Positions 1-10,189 of a DNA stretch of 64,000 nt are shown one piece after another. Location: contig SAUG01000015.1 of NCBI GenBank assembly GCA_011316305.1, forward strand, positions 1-64,000, in the 5' to 3' direction. Source of the stretch: Rusavskia elegans (taxonomy: Eukaryota > Ascomycota > Lecanoromycetes > Teloschistales > Teloschistaceae). Both the position numbers and the translations under genes were made by a program. The notes under the pieces were generated by a model, which worked only from the letters and a program-made list of their open reading frames with translations, was not told the DNA's origin and made no database searches. The stretch's first letter is position 1; each line of letters starts with the position of its first letter.

Positions 1-1322
1 GGGGGGAGGTTGTTTGTTAGGGCGGGGGGAGGTTGTTTGGGGGTTGGGGGTTTGGAGGGGTGTCGAAAGGAGGTGAGGTATGAAGGGGTGGGAGGAGTTG
101 GGGATTTGGGGGTGTCGAAAGGAGGCAAAGGATCGGGGGAGCAAGTAGGTTAGGGTTAAGGATTGGGGGGTGGAGAAAAAGGGGAAGGGCGATAGGCGAT
201 AGGAAGGGTGGTAATTGTATTGGAGAGAGTTAGTGGATAGGTTTGTTTGATGGATTTGGAGCCGGGGGCTGGGGAGATGGTGACAAGAAAGGGGGTTAAG
301 GTACGAAGGATGTAGATATCAGGATAAAGTAGAAGAGGTATATAGTAATTCCAGATAGCAGGTAAAGGTATAGAGTCTTAGGGTTGTACTAAGAAATAGC
401 TTTAAAGGATGTAGGAGGTTCGGTAGCTGGAGGATATGAGCAGAGCAGGATACGCATTGGTGATGTGACTGTACTGACATAGCGACACTAAATTAGGATA
501 TGGAAGCATCAGGCAATGCGAGTTCTAAACCTGCAAGCTCTAAAAATGCTTTAGTTGTCGGCGTACTGACACGAACTGCCATGAACACGGGGATACTAAT
601 TCAGGTACGGTGATATTTGTGGGAGAGGTCGGTTTGTTGCATGCGTTTAAGACAATGATGGTGTTAACCTCTGTTTGACCGGAGATGGATCAAAAGCAAA
701 GTTGTGATTTCCGTTGGTACGTTTCAGCTTGTTGTGAGTAGGTTGGGGATGACAGAGATTATTCCCAACAATCGAGTCTGGCTATAGTGTCATCAAAGAA
801 GCACTCCTTGATTAAACTATCATACGGTTGGTATCAACCCGTCGCGAAGAACCTCGTTGAGAAGCAAATAGCCATTCGATAAGGTTATATTAAGGAGAAA
901 TTCGAAGACCGTGATATTTTCACATAGGGGAATCGGATGCGGAGCAGGGCCACCAAAGAATCTAGCAATAGACAAGGATGAGAGACGATAAATAGGCGGG
1001 AGCAAGATCAGAGAGAGAGAGCACCTGTACACCTACTTGAAAGAAGAGCTGTTGGTCTTGCGGGTATGCTCAATCAGCGCGAAGATACATTGATCGAGGA
1101 TCTCGGGATGCAGACTAGGCGGTCTCGAAGTCCTAGAAATGATATTCAGGTATCTGTAGGAAATCCCAGATCAAGTAGAGACTGACTCGCTGACCATTCG
1201 AAAGAAGTGCCTCGTAGAAATTTAAATGTGTCTGCCTGGACAACGATCGAAGTGGCAAGTGAGCTGATTCGGATATGTATTGATTCATTCATGAAATCGC
1301 GAACTGAAGTTAACAATCCGTA
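1..1322. other. G-rich start of window and uncharacterised AT-balanced flank, no supported gene
   Basis: The first about 300 bases are strongly G-rich on the + strand and contain short local duplications: GGGGGGAGGTTGTTT occurs twice in the first 45 bases, and GGTGTCGAAAGGAGG occurs near 58 and again near 112. A single TTAGGG-like hexamer is present but there is no telomere array. From about 430 to 1320 only short ORFs occur (820-1032 and 1146-1334, both minus). Neither has a recognisable motif, and I would not call them genes. The stretch ends at the TA dinucleotide where the transposon at 1323 is inserted. Confidence 0.5.
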
Positions 1323-3666
1323 GCCGACGGTCAAGACCCCTAAGCTCGCTGGGCTCGCTTAGAGGGCCTCGGCTCAACGGACCAATCAGCTTAAAGGACC
1401 TAAAAAGGGATATTATTACGCGTATTATTATAATATAGCCAGAACTGCTCCGATTCCAGATATTTTTAAATCGGATTAAAGTCCTGGTTTAACGTTTTAT
1501 ATTATTATTATAATACTAAATAATTAGGTTAAAGGTAGTTATATTATTTATAGGTGGAGTTATCGGATCTCGGGTATAATTATAATATAAATATCTTCTA
1601 AATACTTCTAAATAATAACTATATAGAATATATATTTAAAAACTATAGATTCTAAAATCTAATAAGCAGTTTATACTTTAGCCTTTTTAGCGTATAACAA
1701 TATTAGGGCGTTAAAGTCCTATACTTCCTAGGAAAGCTCGAATAGATAGCGGCGCCCTAAAACTTTAATATCGTTTTTTTCCTCCGAAATTTCTTCTATT
1801 GCTTCCTTTTTCTCCTGCTCGTTCGCTAATCGTTCTACCTCGGCGTTATAATCTGCTATTTCTTAAATAACCTTTTCTAAACGTTTACGTTTATCTTTTT
1901 CTTTTAAAGTAAATTTAGTTACTTTTTTTTTATCTGCTGCCTCCGCCTTTTTTACCCGCTTTAAATATATCTTCCTATATTTTTTCCGTTCGATAACTTT
2001 ATATATAGATACTTTAAAGCCTTTAAAATTAGCTTATATCTTTTACTTAGCTATTTCCTCTAATATCTAATTAAAATCGCGAGTACGTAGCTCTAATATA
2101 AACTAATCCCGTTTAGTAGCTTTAAGAAATCTGGTTATATATATAGGATTAATAATATAGAAGCTATTATTTTCTTTCTGGATTTAATTAAGGAATTTAA
2201 AAGCCCTCTTTATCGTATTAGGTCCTCGCGGAATATAATTAAAGCTTTCGGAATCGGTAGAGGAAAGTATAACTAGCCGAACTATTATAGTTACTTTAGT
2301 AAAAAGATTCTTAACTCGTATAGTTTATAGAGGCGCTAGTATAACCTTAGAGTTAAAAGGATAGATACCAGTACAGCGCTATAAGTTCTTAAACGTACCT
2401 TTAACGAATATCTTATTACGGAAACCTTATAGAGCTGCGAGGAATTCTAGGCGGGTAAATTTACCGTCGCTGTTATAAATTACCTTTTTAACGGCGGTAC
2501 CGTAATTCGTTTTATATAGCTAGAAGACTCCTATATCTAATAGCTACGTAAAATATATAGAATAGGCAAGTAATTTAAATAGCTTGATATTATATTTATC
2601 GGCTAAACTAAAGAGTTCCAGAGTAATATAGAAGCTAAAGCTATCGATAATAAATAGTTGGTATTTACCGACTTTTTTCTTTTCTATATTTTTAATAAAA
2701 TAGTATAGCTAATCTAGTACGAGGTTATTATTACTATATTCTATAGTCGAATATCTAAAGAATACGCCGTTATTAAAGTCGTTTTCTATATTCTATTTAT
2801 ATATAATATACTGGGCCTTTAGAATAAATAGAGGAGGAATAGTCTCGCCGGTAGTACTAGGAAAAGGAGTCAGAATAAGGCCTAAATTATAAAAAGACTA
2901 CTAATCTAATTACTTCTACCGAGATATAATAGTCGCGATTATATAAATCGGTAATAATATTTTTCTTCCTTTTATTCCTATCGAATATAACGACTATACG
3001 GGAGCGTATATAGCTAATTCGAAAGCCAGTTTTATCTATATTCTATATATTATCGGGTACGATACTATATTCCTGAATCTTTATCTGGAACTTGCCGAAA
3101 TATTCTTTTAATACTTTAATATAGTTAGTATTCTTTCTATTAACGTTAAAAAGGTATTAGGTAGTCGGGTAAAGCTCTAGATAACGCTTTATAAATCGTA
3201 TAAACTAGTATTTACCGATAGGAAGAGCTAGCTGGTCGTCGCGATATAAGATATAATTAGCAGCGCCTTCGACGAGCTAGAAGTTTAGTAACTAGTTAAT
3301 ATTATCGAAGGACTTAATATAATATATTAGAGTACTTAGTTAAATATTAATTAGGCGTTCGTTAATAGAATTCCTCGTAGATTTAGAGTTACTTCCGGCG
3401 ATACGTTACTGTAGAATTTTAGCTTTAATATTATAATAGCGGGCGTATTTAGCGGTATCGTCGAATTCGTTATTATAGAAGGCTTTAACTGCCTCTTTAT
3501 AACGTCTTTCCAACGTATAGTAGGCCTTAGTAGCTTTAGGTATAATATTATAGAGGTTTAAAATCAGGAGGTGTGATTATAAAGAAAAGGTCCTTTGAGC
3601 TGATTGGTCCGTTAAGCCGAGGCCCTCTAAGCGAGCCCAGCGAGCTTAGGGGTCTTGACCGTCGGC
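1323..3666 (-). mobile_element. RIP-degenerated Fot1/pogo-type (Tc1-mariner superfamily) DNA transposon
   Basis: The element has terminal inverted repeats of 78 bp (1323-1400 and 3589-3666) that match at 76 of 78 positions. Both differences are C/T transitions. It is flanked on each side by TA (1321-1322 and 3667-3668), the target-site duplication of Tc1/mariner-type elements. Its length of about 2.34 kb suits an autonomous Fot1-like element. The interior is AT-rich and nearly free of CpA/TpG while CpG is kept, which is the RIP signature. The minus strand carries a dead transposase (separate entry). The ends are far better preserved than the interior, so the boundaries are reliable. The family assignment rests on the transposase motifs together with the TA duplication. 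Confidence 0.9.
1735..3543 (-). pseudogene. Fot1/pogo-type transposase pseudogene (RIP-inactivated)
   Basis: Conceptual minus-strand translation shows the hallmarks of a CENP-B/Fot1/pogo DDE transposase, interrupted by many stop codons. An N-terminal helix-turn-helix region begins with a likely start codon turned to ATA (3541-3543). It continues with the stretches RRYKEAVKAFYNNEFDDTA and then LPIGKYWFIRFIKRYLEL, a typical CENP-B-type DNA-binding region. The DDE core is visible: NIDKTGFR (first Asp), LFIIDSF (second Asp) at about 2660, and LLDIGVF (third Asp) at about 2535. A lysine-rich C-terminal tail is visible to about 1800. Stops and Met-to-Ile changes are those expected from C-to-T/G-to-A change. 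No functional protein can be made from this copy. Confidence 0.85.
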
Positions 3667-4225
3667 TACTGCAGGAACCAGAAGCAACACCCAACGAAAT
3701 CCACGAAAGATCATCTGAGGCGAGATCTATCAGGGAGTGACTGCCAGCAATTGGGCGAATTTGGGGGGCTCTGTATGTCCTATGGTCGGAGAGAGAAGAA
3801 GCTGCGTGTTGACTAGCCATCAGTGCGAGTTCGAGATTGACATCACTGCTCTGGCTCCTTGCGATGGCATTTCTCAGCCATCTGTGTTTAGCTTGATGCG
3901 ACCAAAATCATCTCATGCATGGCCAGGTAGATGATGAAGGGGCGCGGCGTCACGAATTTGGGCCGCCCATGAATTAGGTATTCACAATGAGACAGGCTGA
4001 CTTTTCCAGAGCTTGACATCATGTCCTGAGGCATCGGATCTGAAAGTCTGTGGAGCTATCGGATGTCCAGGCTGTCTGACCGGATACTCGCTCGCCCTGT
4101 ACTCTGGTCTTGACACTGTAATTATGGCTTAGAGAACAATGAGTGTCCTTCCCATCCAACCAAACCAGCATATTCTCGTCCAGAGACTGGGCTATGCTTC
4201 ATCACTCGCTGTCGTCCAAAACAGT
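3667..4225. other. Intergenic between transposon and HET gene
   Basis: This is unique sequence of ordinary base composition, with no CpA depletion. It contains only one short open frame on + (3737-3934) with no recognisable motif. I see no RNA gene. It presumably holds the 3' UTR and terminator of the HET gene that ends at 4226. Confidence 0.4.
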
Positions 4226-6193
4226 TCAGATGAGTCGAAACTCCTGAATTTCAACTCCACGCGCTCTTAACGCGTCGGGCTCTAGTCTTGGATCACACCT
4301 TCCAGCATCTTCGCCAGTGATGTCATTGACATAACGATTGAATGCATCATCTTTTTCATGATTCTTGATCCGCCATCCAGCAGGGAGCGGCCCGCGTCTC
4401 AGATCTTGAAGATGAGTCTTTCCCGTATCGCTATCGACAAGAACGTAGGAATAGTTGCGGTGGTCTGGAAAGTACTTTCGGACCAGCGTCTGATTCCTTG
4501 GGAGTTCACCGAGCAGGGCCTCCCCAGTCATGATGCTGTCGATGTAACATTCGCCAACCACTTCATGACTCAGACGGTTGTTGGGCCTTAAGATCAACGG
4601 AGAAGTGCAACCAAGTATCACACAAACCAGGTCCCCTGATAGTGTACCCTCAGGCGCTAGGCCCAGTCGACCGTCTGCTGTAGTGATCAACAATCTCCCT
4701 CTTGTCATCATGTTGATAGTACGAATCACTAGAAAAGACGAAAAGTATAGCTCAGGGGACTCAGCGGACTCTAGAAGTGACCATTCATGGAGGCTGCTAA
4801 GGTAGTCGTGTATGTCCTTGTAAGTCGGATATGAGTAATCGGAAGGGATGAACTTCTCAGAGAACATCCCGGCACAGAGAGTGACGCAAAGGGAGTGTAA
4901 TTTGCTGAGGTTGCTGTCGCTGCGATCCCGGCCCACCCATGTAGATAGCAGCTGTCGAAACACTTTGGCTGATTTCGTTCTGTCTTCAGGGATTGATCGT
5001 GGGAGATCGTTCTTAACTTCATGGACTACTGTCACGCACACTCCTTTTACTGCTAAGACGCCTTTCGACACGGAGTATGCGTGGGCTCTTGCGTCCAAGT
5101 CGGCACTGACAACCATCAATGTTGCGATCTTGTGGTCTGTCGACCAATCTGGGATCCAGCTAGGTATATCCCTAGATCTGTCTTTGATCGAGCAAAAACG
5201 AAGCATCCTCAAGGTGGCATTATACTTGAGTCGTTGCAAAACGAGATTTTCAAAGACGTCCGGGGCGGAAATCGTATAATCTGGATGTATACCTAATCTC
5301 TTTGTCTCTGGAAGCAAAGAAAGAACAGCGTATACTCTGTCTTTTTTATCGGAGCATTTGCGGTGCCTAGTCTCATTCAAAACCCACTCTAAACTAAAAC
5401 CGCCTTCTGCTTTTAACCGAAACAATTTTATAATTCCACTCCGAGCATTAGTTTGCGTGGCATCATCGCAGTAGTCATTCCCCCATAGATAGAATATCGC
5501 ATTGCCGAAAGTGGCAGACGGTATCCTCTTGAAACCGCAAACCATACAGACCCACTCTTTGGTTAGGCAGAACTCCTGCACTACCCACAAGCGTTCGAAC
5601 CATGAACGAGATAGCAGGTTTGTAATGGAGAGCCATTGCTGTGAACTTAGATTGAGGCCATGAGAGTAAAGACTTGAAGAAGGATCAATATGGTACTCAA
5701 ATAAACCCCAATCCACAGTCACACCCTGACCGATATCATTGAGGACTGTCATCGCGAAATTACTATCATCACTTTCAGGGCCAAGCCAGACGATCACACC
5801 CTGGGCCAAGGTGTAGATGTCCGGCATCCGCAGAACTTGCTTTCCTCTCTCTTCCAGGTTCCTTTGATCGACACAAAGCTGATCAATCCAAAGTACCGTG
5901 GCCCGGCGTTTTTGTCGAAGATGCTTCAAGCCTTCAAAAAGGTTGCGGGTTACGGACAGCGTTGCGGATTTGACGCCCTGTACTCCTCGTTCCGCCACGA
6001 CATGAATGGTGAGACAGTCCAGGTCGCTGCCCCAGGCATAGGATAGAGCGGTGAATTTGGGAATGTTCTCGTTTGACAGTATCTTAGTTTCGAGAGTAAT
6101 GCAGATGGGCGTATTGAAGCGGCCAGGAAGCAAGGTCAAGAGCCTGATCTCCCCAGCCTCCTCATCCAGCGGCGTGTATTTGTAATCAGCCAT
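4226..6193 (-). CDS. HET-domain (heterokaryon incompatibility) protein
   Basis: This is a single-exon gene of 655 residues. I start it at the Met of MADYKYTPLD (6193) rather than the in-frame upstream Met at 6235, because the first 14 residues upstream look like 5' UTR. A HET domain (Pfam PF06985 type) spans roughly residues 45-200: it opens with FTALSYAWGS, continues with LWIDQLCVDQ, and then VIVWLGPE. The conserved KKDRVYAVLSLL motif, common just after the HET core, lies further on, followed by about 300 residues of unassigned C-terminal sequence. HET proteins trigger cell death after fusion of unlike hyphae, or act as effectors downstream of NLRs. No intron is needed. The gene sits between two RIPped repeats, a common genomic setting for HET genes. 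The exact incompatibility role is unknown. Confidence 0.9.
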   Translation of the reverse strand: MADYKYTPLDEEAGEIRLLTLLPGRFNTPICITLETKILSNENIPKFTALSYAWGSDLDCLTIHVVAERGVQGVKSATLSVTRNLFEGLKHLRQKRRATVLWIDQLCVDQRNLEERGKQVLRMPDIYTLAQGVIVWLGPESDDSNFAMTVLNDIGQGVTVDWGLFEYHIDPSSSLYSHGLNLSSQQWLSITNLLSRSWFERLWVVQEFCLTKEWVCMVCGFKRIPSATFGNAIFYLWGNDYCDDATQTNARSGIIKLFRLKAEGGFSLEWVLNETRHRKCSDKKDRVYAVLSLLPETKRLGIHPDYTISAPDVFENLVLQRLKYNATLRMLRFCSIKDRSRDIPSWIPDWSTDHKIATLMVVSADLDARAHAYSVSKGVLAVKGVCVTVVHEVKNDLPRSIPEDRTKSAKVFRQLLSTWVGRDRSDSNLSKLHSLCVTLCAGMFSEKFIPSDYSYPTYKDIHDYLSSLHEWSLLESAESPELYFSSFLVIRTINMMTRGRLLITTADGRLGLAPEGTLSGDLVCVILGCTSPLILRPNNRLSHEVVGECYIDSIMTGEALLGELPRNQTLVRKYFPDHRNYSYVLVDSDTGKTHLQDLRRGPLPAGWRIKNHEKDDAFNRYVNDITGEDAGRCDPRLEPDALRARGVEIQEFRLI

Positions 6194-7029
6194 AGCATCT
6201 GTAGCTGAGTGTCGGAGATTCAAGCTCAGATACAAAAGTAGCGTAGTGTATTGTGGGAATTTTGATGCTTGGTGGGGGAATCATGGAAGAAGGATTTTTG
6301 CAGTCGAGGCTGGAGGATCGGAACCGATGTATCAGGTCAGCAGGATAAATCGACCGCGAACATACATGCCGAGATTGGGTTCCTGCAATGCACAAGGCAA
6401 CCAATGGTCGATGAGTACCCGACATCGTCAGCAAGCAAACTCGTCGTGTACAGAATCAATCGCAATGAGAAGTAACAACAGTCGATATATCGATGGTGGA
6501 TTTCGATACAATGATTACCTATAACTTGCTATATAGCTGCTGTTGTAACTGCAAGACAACACTCGACGAGGCGTAGATCTATAACTTGGTACAGGACTTG
6601 GTACTTGGGGACCTGTTTTGTTGCAGGCATGCGCATTTGATTGCATTTTGTAAGAAGCTATGTACGGAGGGTGCAGATCTGAGGCCTCTTGCCAAGTTTA
6701 CTATACCCAAAGGAGTTAATGCCCGAACCTGCTCCTTTACTCGCTGAGATCTTGCTGAGATCACGTGATCTCAGATCACTTCAGGCAGATTGACGCGCTA
6801 GTCCTATCCCGGGCACGTATCGCAACATGTTTGGTGGTTGCTGTGGCCCACAATGCGATCCATTTTTTACACGACGAGGCAAAGAATGGCCAAGCTAGAC
6901 TTTTTCAAGTGCAGCAAGAGCAATCAAATGACGCAGAATATAGGACACGGCGGTTACATTTCGAATGACGTGGTATATATACAGCAAGGAAACATCTACT
7001 TCGTTGCTTCAGCTTTCAGATTCTCTATA
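6194..7029. other. Intergenic upstream of HET gene
   Basis: This is ordinary-composition sequence holding the likely promoter of the minus-strand HET gene. Short overlapping ORFs on both strands have no motifs. A small perfect palindrome, GTGATCTCAGATCAC (about 6764-6778), is visible, next to a further TGAGATC copy. From about 7030 the composition changes abruptly to CpA-depleted, AT-rich repeat DNA. Confidence 0.4.
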
Positions 7030-8400
7030 TAATATCGTTATAGTTATACCCGGGTAAAACGTATATATCAAGCCTAGGAAAAGCTGACTAAGACGATATT
7101 AATAGAGAGTCTGAACTGAATACCCGGATTTCCTACTAGGTTAATACTCGTTTATTTACGTTTTTTCTCGAAATTTCTATTTTTCTTCTACGTAGTCGTA
7201 CAGAATTAATAACGAGGTTAAATAAGTTAGATCTCTACTTATCGAAATATCTTTTCTTTTCTCTTCCGTTTTTCCTCGTGTCGTAATCTTAGTAAAAAAT
7301 CTCTTTTTTTCGTCGATATATCAGCATTTCCTAAAACCGGCTTGAAGCCGGTCTCAGCCGTCTTAGCCGTCTCAGCCGGTTCTCAGCCGGTACCGGCTTA
7401 TTAGCCGGTCTCGGGTATACCCGAAGCTGCGTAGCTGCGCGGCTAAGACGGCTGAGACGGCTGAACGGCTAAGACGGCTAAGACCGGCTGAAAAGATTTA
7501 GAAATTCGATTTTAAATTTGTTTAAGTCCTTCTTAGTTAATAGGCCTATATACGCCTATATATACCGCTAGGCTAGCTTCGTCTAGATCGAAAATATTAG
7601 GTTTCCTTACTAGAATCTAACCAGATTAAATCTAGCGTAGTTTATTAAATAGATATTCGACTTCCGTTATTCCCGCTTTTAGCGGCGGCCGCTAAACCTT
7701 ATTTTTAAATTAGGTTATATAGGTTTATTTTTAGCTTATATATAGATTCTATTTTAAGCTGCTTACTAAGCAGATATTCGTTCTATAGATACTATTAGAG
7801 CTCCAATCCGTCGAAAATCCACTTTTTGGATTTTTGGATTTTTGGATTATTTGGATTTTTGGATTATTTAGATTGAGATGGCTGTCAGCCGGTCAAATCT
7901 GAAAATCCATTTTAGGATTCGCTGATGTATCGACAACGAGAATACGCCCTTTATCTCCTACAATAAAAAGCCTCTCCGGGCCTAAACCTAAGCTCTAGCT
8001 GGCGACGGAGCGAGAAATAGAGATAAAAGCTTAAGATTTCGTGGAGATTCTCGAAAAAACGTCGAAAAAACGTCGAAAATCGAGTTTTTTCGACGTTAAG
8101 AGCTAGAAAAGCTGGAGAAAACGTAATAAGGGCCTCGATATTAGAAGACGGCCCTAGAGACGATAAAAATCTCGCGGCGGGAGGGGGTTTAGTAGATTTA
8201 GATTCTTAGTTAAGTCTGTATTTAACCGTTAGACGAAGAGGGACTTTTCGGAAAATTACGAATATCAACCTAACCGAAATTCGTAGTCCTAAATTTAGAC
8301 CTGCGACCGACGAGATTTTTAGGGTCTAGCTAGATAGGGTAACTACTAGACTCTAGTTCGAATACTCTTTAATATCGCTTAAATTTCGGCGGTGCAGGTC
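7030..8400. repeat. RIP-affected, hairpin-rich repeat relic
   Basis: The sequence is AT-rich with CpA/TpG strongly depleted and CpG kept, like the transposon at 1323-3666, so it is very likely RIPped repeat DNA. No coding frame survives. Internal structure: (i) near-matching inverted copies around 7309-7335 and 7908-7938 (TCGATATATCAGC against GCTGATGTATCGA, extended by the TTTCCTAAAA/TTTTAGGATTC arms), which look like inverted ends of an inner element of about 630 bp; (ii) a long imperfect palindrome at 7345-7500 made of CAGCCGTCTTAGCCGTCTCAG and its complement; (iii) tandem TTTTTGGA units at about 7825-7875; (iv) a stem of AACGTCGAAAA with its complement at about 8069-8097. I cannot assign a family. 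Confidence 0.65.
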
Positions 8401-8528
8401 TGAGTTCTGAGGCAACTACTTCGTAAACCACTTCTTATCGTCAAGTACGCTGGTACCGACAGAGTTCGAACGTCTTCCTCACTGCTCCCTTCCACTCAGC
8501 CGCTTGCCATCCAACTTTCCGTTCCTTT

Positions 8529-10189
8529 TTAGCCAAACTTGCTCGGACCGGTCTGTTGCGCTTCGACTTCCTCCATGGAGACATATTCGACATCACTGGC
8601 CGAGGAAGAAAAGATTATTCGATGCTATACAAACCGCCTTCGCCACTGGGAGATGACTTACTGCCTAACTGTAGGTTGCCCTCCTGGGCGCAAGCGTCCA
8701 AATTCCGTCTCGGATTCATCCTGCATCTTGCGTTTGTAGAATCTCGGCCGACCTTTATCACCGGCCCTGCTATCCGATCGCTGGCGCGAGAAGCTCGACC
8801 CAGATAGTAGTTCGACCGTCTTTGTCGCGATGATGCTCAGTACCGGCAAGTTCGCAGTCATGACACCGAGCGTCAGTTCAGATATCGAGTATGCGAAAGT
8901 GGCTGTTGCAGTATCTGATACACATTAGCCAGAGATGGTGATCGAAGCTGGTCAGGACACAACGTACAAGTAAGATCGAAAGGCCCCGCTTTGGAGCGAA
9001 GCGCAGCTTGCGAAAACACCCTCGCGAGCGAAACGCCAACGTTACCCAACCCGATGATGCCCGCTACACATACCGCGAATTTCGTCCAGAATTTCATCTG
9101 CACTCGCCACAGCATCATGATCGGCACTATGGTACATTTGGGAGTCAGCAAGTCTGCTTAAAGCGATATCGTAGGGTTCTGAGAACATGTCTTAGGGGCT
9201 CAGATGATTTTAGAGCCACGCTCGAGACTTGGGATTATATCTTATATGCTGACTCGGGATGGGTTGGATAATAACAGCTCCGAAAATTGCCTTACCCACA
9301 AACAAAAGGCAGTCTGAAAAGATATGCCACACGCTGTAGCCGACACCGATGTTGAAGAGCGGCAGGCACTTTGGCTTGGTGTTCTGCCGTCCCACTTCCC
9401 GGATGTCGCCGTTGTACGGATCGCAGTAGGTTAAGGAGATGACGAGTTGGATGATTCCACCGATGGTCAAGGCGGCAATGAATATCCGGTGCGTCCACAT
9501 CCAGGCCCGAGACGCAAACGCCGTTAGGCGCATGTAAAAGCAGACGATTGAGATCTTGATCAAAGAGATGGCGACGTAGAACAAGCCAAACGTTATTGGG
9601 GCCATCTAGCAAGTACTCAGCATTCACCCACACAGTCAATGCTGACGGAGATCGGAGCGAGAATAACATACCGCTTGATGGTTTGCGAGTTCCCAATACG
9701 TTATATCGTAGACGTGCTTGCCACCGCCTGCGTTAACCATCTTGTAGCAGTAGATGACCGGTATAATCATCGCACAAAGCTTATGGTAAAACAATATCAG
9801 CATTCACTTCCTTCTGGTACGAATGTCGACATGCTCCGCTTAAGCAGGAGCATGTTGAGGGATACGAGAACAAAAGGAAGACATACAGTAGCAACAAGAA
9901 TGGTCCAATCATCCATGCCCCAAACCAGAGTTTTGTTGGTGCCTCTGATTACTAACCTTGTCCCAGTGAATAGAGTCATGAGCACCAGGCCGATGGCACA
10001 GCCTACAGCGATGTTCGTCGTATCAGAGGTATGGGGTTGACCAGGTGGTGGTGGCTTTGCAGCAACAGTCAGTCCTGCCGACGGGTCTTTCTGTCCCATT
10101 CCCAACAGAACCTGCCAGCCATGGACGATGAGGGTGTCGTCCGCCGTTAGTGGTGGTTGGCCCACTATTGCGGAAATTGGACCAGGCAT
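8529..10189 (-). CDS. Rhodopsin-like / PTH11-type integral membrane protein
   Basis: Six exons: 10189-9887, 9779-9672, 9605-9296, 9126-8968, 8914-8662 and 8595-8529. They sum to 1200 nt and encode 399 residues with the frame conserved at every junction. The protein has the layout of the large fungal rhodopsin-domain family (Pfam PF20684-like): a short extracellular N-terminus, then about seven hydrophobic segments. Family landmarks include GMDDWTILVAT, KHVYDITYWE, the segment ISLIKISIVCFYMRL, the loop Cys in TYCDPYNGD, and PIMMLWRVQMKFWTK before the sixth segment. The C-terminal tail is cytosolic and charged. Many relatives are annotated as PTH11-like GPCRs or as satratoxin-cluster SC4-like proteins; ligand and function are unknown. 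The last exon is short and depends on the strong donor GTAAGT at 8661; without it the protein ends at 8658. Confidence 0.85.

Noticed and set aside
1..300. G-rich start with TTAGGG-like hexamer, possible telomere
   Set aside because: Only one such hexamer occurs and there is no tandem array, so a telomere or subtelomere call is not supported.
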